In this document: positions 56,417 through 64,000 of the stretch, in pieces | Numbering within the stretch: the first letter of the stretch is position 1 | Layout of the letters: each line of letters begins with the position of its first letter | Assembly (NCBI GenBank): GCA_019671135.1 | Contig: JAHRHY010000007.1 | Span: forward strand, 310,001-374,000 | Direction of reading: 5' to 3' | DNA from: Linnemannia hyalina | Taxonomy: Eukaryota; Mortierellomycota; Mortierellomycetes; Mortierellales; Mortierellaceae | DNA length: 64,000 bases | Made by a program: the position numbers and the translations under genes | The notes under the pieces: model-generated | Databases searched by the model: none | What the model saw: the letters and a program-made list of their open reading frames with translations, nothing else | Told to the model about the DNA's origin: nothing

Positions 56417-58610
56417 AACACAGTTTTAGAATCCCCTTTCTACTTTTTTTTTTAAAAAGGTAAACATGATCGTCTATGACAACACTTCAATTTTATCCAA
56501 CTAAAAGTGGAGCTGTCTAAGTTTTATTACGTTGAACGCGTCTAAGATTTTGTGTGACCTCCGCCACCAACTACTGTAGATTCTTGCCACCAATAATACA
56601 TGATCTTCTTTGAACACACACACACAAGCGCGTGACTCTCCGATAGCCGGCAGTATTCCGGTACGAGTTCGAGTGCACGGGTCGCGTTGCTGGTCGTGGT
56701 TGGCTGTGCATTGTTGGCGGAGAGAAGGACTCTAGGCTTGGTAGATAAGAAAGTGGCCTGTTGTCGTATGTTAGAGTCATGGTCGAAAAGAAGAAAAACA
56801 GTGTGAGCTCAAGTTGTTTGACTGTAAGAAAGGGCATACTTGGCCGAGGTGAGAGGTTCTTCTGTAGGGGTATTGGTATGGGCGGGGTGGTATGGGTGGA
56901 GGGGTATTATTTTTATAGGGTTTTTGGTACCCCGTTCGGCTCTCGACAACAAGGTGGGTGCAGAAAAGTAAAGGGGACGGAACAGAAGTTAGGAGGAGTG
57001 ATGTTAATGTTGGCGAAAGGCGATTGAGGGGAGTAGTGTTGTTGTTGTTAGCGAAAGCTGATTGCAGGTTGTGCTCGACGATGATGGAACAAGTGAAAAT
57101 GAATGAGCGACGGGAGGTGGAGCGATGAGAGAAGGGAAAAGAAAAGGATGACTCTTCCAAACCCTTTGGGTGCTGACGTTAACGCTTTGCGAAATTGAAG
57201 CCTTATGATGCGACATGGTTGCACAAGACCAATTGCAAATTTTTTGAACTCCGACCTTGGGCCACATTAACCTCTGCAGGGGATCGAGCCCAACTGCCCA
57301 CATCGCCCATCTTTTTTTCCCTGTGTTTTCGTTTTTTTCTGCTTCGATCTGTCCCCTGCTTCGCACTTGTGCCCACTGCCCACTGCCCACCACCGATTGC
57401 CCACCACCGATTACCCACTCCCAATGCCTCTGCTGACCACCAACAAAGACAAGAAACACCATCCCAGTATGATGTTTGAAAGGAGGGGTTGAAAAAAGAA
57501 AGGGAAATGGTCTGTGACTGGAAACAAGGATGGATGACTAAGATTGAGAGCACTAAAGTGAAGGCGAGGAAAACATTCAACAAATCGTAGACTCTGGTGA
57601 AGAAGGGCAATGATGATCGACTTCATGGGTCCTCTGTTCAAACAATAAAGACAAAGTTGACATAACGACTCTGTAGCTATCACATTTTAGTGAACTGGCA
57701 GGATTCAATCCATTGCCATGGTGCGTTTTTTTTTCCAATAATTCATAAATAATCTTTTTCACTGATGACAATATACAATATGAATTGATGAGGGCGAAGG
57801 TGAGGTAGACAAAGAAAACTCTTCACAGAACGAGTCGTATGGCATAAATGGCAACAGAAAGGGTGATTTTTATTCATGGATCCTCATATCAGGTATAGGA
57901 GAGAGAGGAGAGATAGGACAAGCAGCAGGGCCTAGGCCAAAGGCGAAGACTAAGAGGTTCCTTTAAAATGTGGGGACAAAGAGGGAGACGCTGACCGACG
58001 GTGGACAAAAATTATTCTTTCTAGAGTGAAAATAAAGTTCAGGGGCAAGTTAAGAGCGAAGATGCTCTAATCCATGCACAGAGATGGCACAACAATGTGA
58101 AGTTCGTCACTTGTTCTGTCAAAGGCGAAGACGACGAAAAGGCAAAGAGGAAGTGAATTCAAGCCATTCTTGTTAGGTTTCGATCAAGACAAAAAGGAAT
58201 AGAGCAAGAGGCAAGAACATAGCCAGCGCAAAACGATGGGGAAGCAGCATTAAGAACAAATACTATCGCTTTTTTTTCGTAGGTCCTCAATTAAAAGCGC
58301 CAGAGCAAGACCAAAAGCGCAAGAGAAAGAGAGGCAGTGCGAAAGGCACCATCCATACAATTTTCATGGGCACTCATGTGCTACACAAGCCAAATACCGG
58401 AACGTTAACTTTCCCCATCTCTCTTTTGCTTACAGCATTGTAAGTGTGGATCACCTCAACGTGCATGTTTGTTTGCGGGATTTTTTTTTGTCAATAGAAT
58501 ACTCAAGGATCCTGCATAACTTCTCTTTTTGCTTCCCTTGTTTTAAAGGACAAGTTTACTTCCTTTTGCGAAGTTTCATTGTGTTGACAATAATAATCAC
58601 TGAGTAGAGT
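56417..58610. other. 2.2-kb intergenic region, no gene supported
   Basis: Frames here are interrupted or low-complexity. 57366-57425 has short repeats of CCCACTG and CCCACCACCGATT. 57780-58500 is purine-biased, with stops in all frames. Nothing recognisable on either strand. Confidence 0.5.
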
Positions 58611-58618
58611 TATAAAAG
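58611..58618 (+). promoter_or_regulatory. TATA box of the SNTX-GTPase gene
   Basis: TATAAAAG, 223 nt upstream of the ATG at 58834, followed by a long CTCTCTCT leader. Confidence 0.5.
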
Positions 58619-58833
58619 CACTCCGATCGCTCCTTTCTCTCCCTCTTTTTTCTACAACAATCTCTCTCTCTCTCCTTCGCACTCTCCCTTTTCTTCTCTT
58701 CACTATCCACTCATCCTACCTTCCTTACTCATTTACTCCCTTCTCTTGTGTGATTCAGTCGCGTACTGTTTCATCCATCTTCTACCACCCAGTTCCACAA
58801 CCACAACTCTTTCTGTTATTTGAAAAAAAAAAA

Positions 58834-61800
58834 ATGTTAAGAAATAAAAGGTATGAATACTGTCGTATTCTCAATGTCTCTACTAGCTTTGAATCAAAAG
58901 GTCACTCTTCAAATCTCATTGAACTAACCCTTGGAGGCATTATTTTATATGCTGCTTACTATAGCACCGACTCCGTCATCTCCTCAACTCTATCCGTCCT
59001 GGATATCCCCAACCTTGGCCAAGCCATGGCGCTTGGTGCTCTCTACAATGCTCGAACCGGACATTGCACCAATGCATCGGTTCTCTCCGATACTCTCCCT
59101 CCCACTCTCATCGAATCCCGAGACGAGAATGCAATCAACACAAAGTTCGTCTCCGAAGACAGTTACAAGGAAAAGTTCAGGGCCTTTGGGATCGACGGGA
59201 ACCTAAAGTTGAACATCCTGGCCAACAATGTCCCTTTGAACGCTCAATTCAAGTACCTCGCGACCGAAAAACAATCCTCGAAATCGGTCAAGGTCTCCTT
59301 GTCCTATGCGGTCCAGACGAAATTGGAAAGGATCAATATCCGATCTAAAAAAATCCGAGAGTACATCAACTTGAAAGCTTTGAACGATACCGATGCCACT
59401 CATGTCGTCACGGGGATCCAATGGGGGGCCAACATGTTGTGTTCCTTTGAACATAGCCTTGAGGAAGGAGAGACTGAAAAGGAGGTCGCGGGTATCCTGG
59501 GTGCTGCTTTTAATACCCTCAAGGTCGGCGCGAATATCAACGGAGATCTGAAAAAGAACAGCAGAATGACCACCAAGGACATGTCTGTCAGTATCAGTGT
59601 CCTTGGTGACATTGTCCCCAAGGCAGACTCGTATCCAGCCTCGGTCGAAGATGCCGTTCAGCTCATGAGACGAGTGCCCGAATTCGTTGAGGGTGTGAAC
59701 CAAGGGAAAGGAAGTGTCCTGCAGTACAAACTCGAACCAATCGAAAAAGTTCGAGCCCATTTTGATCTTGAGACCAAAATCGAGTCGATGATCAACAATG
59801 TCCACCTGGACTTGGTCGATAAAGTCGAAAGTACCCTTGATACCATTGTCGAGAACCGAATCCGTTTGACCGAGGCCTTGAATGATATTCTCGAATACAG
59901 TCAGTACATTGCCGAGACTGAGGAGAAGCGCATCAAGAAGGGACTCAAGGATTTCAACCGAGATGAACGAGAGTTCAAAAACTCCCTCTCTGAGACTGTT
60001 CGAGCCATCCAAGCTGGAGAGACATCTGTGAATGACTTGTTCCTGTTGTTGGAAGACTTCGAGGTGGGAAATTGTTCCTCATCGGTGGTTGATGAGGTCA
60101 TTGAGCGTTACCAGACCCTAACGAGCCGGATTTCGTTTATCCGTCGTTGCGAAAAGGTCAACATTCAGGTCATCTCCAGAGTGAATGAGATCTCAAGCGT
60201 CTTGCCAACCTCGCCGACGGACAAAACGTTTGTCCTTACCGTCCCAAAGTCCAGTGACTATACCATGATCGAGCAAAGCCAGGTTTGGCATATCTTCAGA
60301 CTCTTGAGAGAGGACCACAATGATGCCCAGACGGTTTTTACGATTTACGACGCCTCGATCTCATCCAAGAACCCGCGGCTGAATGACTTGGCCGAGTTGA
60401 AGATCGTCAAGTACCATGGAAGCGTCGAGTTTGATCAGGATGCCTTCCGAGCCTCGATCCTTCGTCCTTCTATCAAACTGTCTTCGCCGGAAAGTGTGGA
60501 TCAAGCGGAGAGAACCAAGCTGGCTGGCCATGCCCTGCGAATGCCCTGTCCTTCATCCCATGAAGGCGGGTGTCATTTTGGTGCCACGAAGTGGGTTTGC
60601 TTCAAGTGCGAGGAGGTGATGCAGTACGAATACAATGAGTTTGTCTATTGTCACTGTGGAAAGACAAGGATCAAGGACTGCACCTTCCGATGTGACTCGA
60701 TCGAACATGGTTATCGATACAAGGAACTCCATTCCCAATCCATTCAGTCGATTTTTGAAAAGATTTATCCAGGAGACGATGAGATCAACATCCTATTGTT
60801 GGGAGAGACTGGAGTTGGCAAGTCGACTTTCATCAACGCCTTTGCAAACTATCTCCGATACGACAGTTTGGAGATCGCCGAGAAGATGGAGATGACGACG
60901 TTGATCCAATCCAAGTTCGAGATCGAGGGTACGACAGTCATTGCCGGGAGCCCGGACCCGGACCAGAACGAGAAGTTGAAGGATGGTCAATCAAGTACCC
61001 AGTGTTGTCGATCCTATGTCTTTCCCCTGAACGATGACATCAAGATCCGATTGATCGACACTCCCGGGATTGGTGACACTCGAGGGGTGAAGCACGACAG
61101 GGAAAACTTTGAAGAGATTATGAACTACATCTCTAGATTTAAAAAGATCAGCGGTATCTGCATTCTCCTCTTGCCCGACACCCCTCGTCTGACGACTTCG
61201 TTTCGATTCTGCATCGATGAGCTGTTATTGCATCTTCACAAGAGTGCCGCGGACAATATCCTTTTCACTTTCACAAAAACCAGATCTTCCTTCTATGGGC
61301 CCGGCGATACCATGACTCTTTTAAGAACTTACATGAAGGAATTGGAGCAAGCTAATGGCGTCACCATCCAGTTGGAGACCAACACGCTTTTCTACTTTGA
61401 CAACGAAGCCTTCCGACTCTATGCGGCCCTGAAACAAGGTCTTCTTAACTTCGATCCGAAAATAAGAGAGACGTTTGCAGCGAGTTGGACCCAATCCGTA
61501 GTGGAAGCCCAAAGACTGGTCAAACGAGTCAGGGATCTTAAACCTCACAACACAGACGAAACCGTGACCTTGGACAGGGCCCGTCGTTTGATCATCCTCT
61601 TAGCGCCGCCGATGACCCAGATCAATGAAAACATCACCATCGAGGTCAATAAGATCAATAACCTCAAGGTCGAGGCACAGAACAATGAGATCAACGCCGA
61701 AGAGCTGAAAACGAGGCTGATGTATGCGAATAGGGATTTGAATCCCGTCTATCTCAAACGCCCAAGAATGGTCTGTACCTCTTGTTCGACTATCGATGGC

Positions 61801-62568
61801 GATAGTGTCCGATACAACCAACATTGCCATGTTAACTGTCGTGTCAATGCTGTGACCAACCGTGTGGGCAAAGGGATTCTAAAATGGTGTTCGGTCATGA
61901 AGGATTGGAAGACCTGTAGGGCGTGTGGCTGTGGATGGGAGGAACACATGCATCTCAAGATCGACTACACCGAGGTCAAGAAACAAAAGATAGACACCGA
62001 GCGAGAACTGAACAAAAAACTCTCCAGGGTCGATGCAATGAATTTGGCGATCACCGAAGCGGATGAGCGGATCAAGACCTTGGAGTCGGAAAAGAAGATC
62101 ATTTTTGATTCCCTCATGACCTTCACGAACTTTCTTCTTCGGAATTCGATTCTGATTCAGAACAGTGGGATCGTGGACTATATCGACATGAGTATCAAGA
62201 ATCAGGACAAGATTGCCCAGAGGACCAAAGATTTTTCGATCGTGGAGTCTTTACAGACTCAGAGGGATGAATTCGTCGGCCAGACAGAGATCATCGAAAG
62301 GGCTATCAAGGACGGAAAGTTTCATGTGGCCATGATCACAGAGTTGGACGTCAACAGTGCCAGAGACAGGCTCTGTCGATTGAAGGTCAATGGTGAAGCT
62401 TTGGTTAAGGTTATGGATTGGGGGCAACAGGATCAAATCCAGGCTACGCCGAAGGATATTAGGATCGGAGGTGGATATGTCACAGGAGGTTGGAGTCAGT
62501 CGGGTCCTATATCATTCGCAAAGAGATTGGTCCACAAGATAGTGAGAAAGGAAGGGAGCATTGCCTAG
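58834..62568 (+). CDS. Stonustoxin-like (SNTX/MACPF-like) domain fused to P-loop GTPase
   Basis: 1244 residues if unspliced from ATG 58834. A probable in-frame 114-nt intron (58851..58964: GTATGA donor, CTAAC branch-like site, TATAG acceptor) would give 1206. The N-terminal ~550 residues resemble the SNTX/neoverrucotoxin family N-terminal regions (NLGQAMALGALYNARTGHC near the start, then alternating strands and helices), a relative of the MACPF pore-forming fold. A Cys/His-rich segment lies at about 572-630 (WVCFKCEEVM, YCHCGKT). The GTPase has P-loop LLGETGVGKST (~655-665) and DTPGIGDTRG (~741), like AIG1/septin-type G domains, with TKTR at the G4 position. A second Cys cluster (CTSCSTID...CRACGCGWEEHMH) is at about 985-1045, then a coiled coil. 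Similar SNTX-GTPase proteins are known in fungi and fish; the role is unknown, possibly defence. No signal peptide seen. Confidence 0.8.
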   Translation: MLRNKRYEYCRILNVSTSFESKGHSSNLIELTLGGIILYAAYYSTDSVISSTLSVLDIPNLGQAMALGALYNARTGHCTNASVLSDTLPPTLIESRDENAINTKFVSEDSYKEKFRAFGIDGNLKLNILANNVPLNAQFKYLATEKQSSKSVKVSLSYAVQTKLERINIRSKKIREYINLKALNDTDATHVVTGIQWGANMLCSFEHSLEEGETEKEVAGILGAAFNTLKVGANINGDLKKNSRMTTKDMSVSISVLGDIVPKADSYPASVEDAVQLMRRVPEFVEGVNQGKGSVLQYKLEPIEKVRAHFDLETKIESMINNVHLDLVDKVESTLDTIVENRIRLTEALNDILEYSQYIAETEEKRIKKGLKDFNRDEREFKNSLSETVRAIQAGETSVNDLFLLLEDFEVGNCSSSVVDEVIERYQTLTSRISFIRRCEKVNIQVISRVNEISSVLPTSPTDKTFVLTVPKSSDYTMIEQSQVWHIFRLLREDHNDAQTVFTIYDASISSKNPRLNDLAELKIVKYHGSVEFDQDAFRASILRPSIKLSSPESVDQAERTKLAGHALRMPCPSSHEGGCHFGATKWVCFKCEEVMQYEYNEFVYCHCGKTRIKDCTFRCDSIEHGYRYKELHSQSIQSIFEKIYPGDDEINILLLGETGVGKSTFINAFANYLRYDSLEIAEKMEMTTLIQSKFEIEGTTVIAGSPDPDQNEKLKDGQSSTQCCRSYVFPLNDDIKIRLIDTPGIGDTRGVKHDRENFEEIMNYISRFKKISGICILLLPDTPRLTTSFRFCIDELLLHLHKSAADNILFTFTKTRSSFYGPGDTMTLLRTYMKELEQANGVTIQLETNTLFYFDNEAFRLYAALKQGLLNFDPKIRETFAASWTQSVVEAQRLVKRVRDLKPHNTDETVTLDRARRLIILLAPPMTQINENITIEVNKINNLKVEAQNNEINAEELKTRLMYANRDLNPVYLKRPRMVCTSCSTIDGDSVRYNQHCHVNCRVNAVTNRVGKGILKWCSVMKDWKTCRACGCGWEEHMHLKIDYTEVKKQKIDTERELNKKLSRVDAMNLAITEADERIKTLESEKKIIFDSLMTFTNFLLRNSILIQNSGIVDYIDMSIKNQDKIAQRTKDFSIVESLQTQRDEFVGQTEIIERAIKDGKFHVAMITELDVNSARDRLCRLKVNGEALVKVMDWGQQDQIQATPKDIRIGGGYVTGGWSQSGPISFAKRLVHKIVRKEGSIA

Positions 62569-62776
62569 AGTGGTGTGTCAATGAGCGGTGGTTTTTTTTG
62601 AAAGGTCAAGAACAGTAAATACCGAACCATAGGGAAATGTAGCATAACCTTTTCATTACTACAAAGTACTATCATATTTTATCCAACTGATCAGGAAAAG
62701 ATCAACCATTGCTACTGATGTCCATGTCAAGCGAGTCTTTGCTTTGAACCCAAAACAACTTGAAGGCGCTTTTATC

Positions 62777-63314
62777 TGGCAGTCAAGCGTTCATAGCGAC
62801 GTTGCTTTTTGGTCCTTCGATGTCGGCTCTTCCTATCATACTGAGGCAGAACTCAGTAAGCGTTGGATTGTTCGCCCACTAGGTTTAGACCATCATGAGA
62901 CAGGTTAGTTTACTGATGAAATGTTGTTGCAATAATAATTGAACTTAGTACGAGAAGAGCCGTTCATTTGGATAATTGGTATTTGGGCCTGCCTAAGCAG
63001 GCAATGGCCCGAAGCTATCATCCGTTGGGTTATAGCTGAACGCCTCTAAGTTAGAACCCGTGCTAGAACGCGACGATTACCGCCTTTTCCGATTTTTAGT
63101 TGAATACGAATAGATCTTCGGATCCTGAATCATACTACGTGGGGTTATCTTGCAGAGCGGAAAGGCTTTGTAAGGTTCCTGCTAATGTTAATTTCAAATA
63201 TTGGAAGAGATAAATCCATTGCAGACGACTTTAACTGAACGGGGTACTGTAAGCAGACGAGTAGCCTTGTTGCTATGATCTGCTGAGATCAAGCCCATTG
63301 TTCTATAGATTTGT
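62777..63314 (+). rRNA. Truncated 28S rRNA 3' fragment with internal deletions
   Basis: The sequence enters at CTGGCAGTCAAGCGTTCATA and continues through the conserved 3' domain of eukaryotic large-subunit rRNA: TTCGATGTCGGCTCTTCCTA (sarcin-ricin-proximal region), GTAAGCGTTGGATTGTTC, GACAGGTTAGTTTACTGATG, TAATTGAACTTAGTACGAGA, CTGAACGCCTCTAAGTTAGA, GAGTAGCCTTGTTGCTATGA and TCTGCTGAGATCAAGCCC, ending in GATTTGT as the mature 3' end does. The 5' ~85 per cent of 28S is absent. About 18 conserved bases are missing after CGCCCACTA, and a few more near GGTTAGTTTACTGATG. No 18S, 5.8S or ITS is near, so this is a dispersed relic, not an active gene. Same strand as, and 209 nt after, the GTPase gene. 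Confidence 0.88.
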
Positions 63315-63861
63315 TCGAAAGAACAACATCTCTCTCTCTCTTTTTTTCTTTTTTTTATCTTGTGTAGGCGCAATTTAAGGGCTTTCCATCAAGGCAGGCA
63401 GTGGCCAAGATGGTTCGATAGAGGAAGAGACAGGCAGCGCAGGTCAGCGGGCAGCGCAAGGCGCCGTGGACTTGCTTCCATGGACTCCAAGAGAATGAGC
63501 TCCCTCCCAAAAAAAAAAAAAAAAAAAAAAAAAAAGGTCTTGTGCTGGAGCCATGTATCCTTGTTGCGTTTCCAAGAAGAGCATGCCGCTGTTTGTATCT
63601 TCCTTGTGTTCGCCCTGTCCATTCCTTCAGGTAAAACAGCGCACCACTGGAAAGAAACCGTCGCCATTCCTCGCGACTTTCTGGCCTGTTGTTGTTAGCG
63701 TAACCATGGCAGACTAACCCGTCTACTATTGTTCCCCGCGTTCCACACTATAGACTGTATACCACCCACAACAGCAGCAATAACAACAACAACAACAACA
63801 ACAGCGGAAGCAGGAACATCGAAGACACTGAGGCACTTATGAACATTCTCTCGGGCTCCAG
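63315..63861. other. Region after the 28S fragment, no gene supported
   Basis: Begins with a CT/T tract (63330-63359). Poly-A at 63509-63535 is the source of the long Lys/Phe frames. (CAA)n at 63782-63802. It may hold the promoter and early exons of a gene running off the window. Confidence 0.4.
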
Positions 63862-63943
63862 CTCATCACAACCCTGCTCGCGCCTTTGCCACCTCGGTCG
63901 TTGCCCGTAGTTTCACTCGTGACCACTGGATCTTCTTGCTCGG
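63862..63943 (+). CDS. Possible exon of a gene continuing past the window
   Basis: Between a CAG at 63859-63861 and a GTATGT donor at 63944 lies one open frame reading HHNPARAFATSVVARSFTRD, then HWIFLLG. The composition is protein-like and bounded by plausible splice sites, but there is no start codon or second exon to confirm it. Confidence 0.25.
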
Positions 63944-64000
63944 GTATGTTTTTGATTCATGCAAATAGAACCAGAAACGCATTAGCAGAGAAGGGGGAAA

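Noticed and set aside
58750..58833. Earlier GTG start for the SNTX-GTPase frame
   Set aside because: Nuclear genes rarely start at GTG; the first good ATG is 58834 after the pyrimidine leader.
62777..63314. Edge of an active rDNA array
   Set aside because: The fragment is 5' truncated, lacks conserved bases, and no ITS, 5.8S or 18S follows it.
1..64000. tRNA genes, CRISPR arrays, prokaryotic operon signals
   Set aside because: No B-box-containing cloverleaf outside coding sequence and no regularly spaced repeat-spacer array was seen; the window is eukaryotic.

Overview
The window is a eukaryotic, fungal-type segment. Genes are on both strands and carry several short introns (about 60-200 nt, GTRNGN...YAG). 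Proteins are rich in Ser/Thr/Gln/His runs, and promoters carry pyrimidine tracts and occasional TATA boxes. The gene set (HIS3, Ysc84/SH3, RTC4 domain, Rab, Integrator INTS9, BCL7-like, linker histone) points to an early-diverging fungus of the Mucoromycota/Mortierellomycota kind. INTS9 and BCL7 are best known from animals and are missing from the familiar yeasts. That placement is an inference from gene content, not from a search.

Layout. 0-5.3 kb: BCL7-like gene (-), HIS3 (+) and a Ysc84/SH3 actin-patch gene (-). 6.3-22.4 kb: two large low-complexity proteins of unknown function (6341-11029 - and 14414-17384 +) and a 1461-residue RTC4-domain protein (+). 22.5-29.6 kb: gene-poor accessory stretch with a decayed Pif1-type helicase, a 23-G run, a 0.68-kb tandem duplication with an older third copy, and an inverted copy of the tail of the next gene. 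29.6-32.0 kb: F-box/LRR-like gene. 32.4-35.2 kb: a dead non-LTR retrotransposon end (RNase H plus C-terminal region) interrupted by an AT-rich insert, followed by a frameshifted tail of an Mbp1/Swi4-type transcription factor. 35.5-40 kb: mostly empty, with two possible small genes. 40.0-50.1 kb: two AIG2-like gamma-glutamylcyclotransferase paralogs in opposite orientation flanking a RING-H2 E3 gene, a membrane-protein gene and an eight-exon INTS9 gene. 51.0-54.0 kb: a linker-histone-like gene with very long acidic tracts. 54.0-55.6 kb: tandem repeats and a palindromic element. 55.8 kb: a Rab-type GTPase with an altered switch II. 58.8-62.6 kb: a large protein joining a stonustoxin-like (SNTX/MACPF-like) N-terminal region to a P-loop GTPase, Cys-rich segments and a coiled coil. 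62.8-63.3 kb: a truncated, internally deleted 3' piece of 28S rRNA.

Functional links are loose, as is usual for eukaryotic neighbourhoods. The exceptions are the divergently placed pairs that share promoters (BCL7-like/HIS3; membrane protein/INTS9). The most unusual items are the SNTX-GTPase fusion, the acidic linker histone, and the layers of relics at 22-36 kb. Exon coordinates were derived by hand from splice sites and reading-frame phase, and each model closes in frame.
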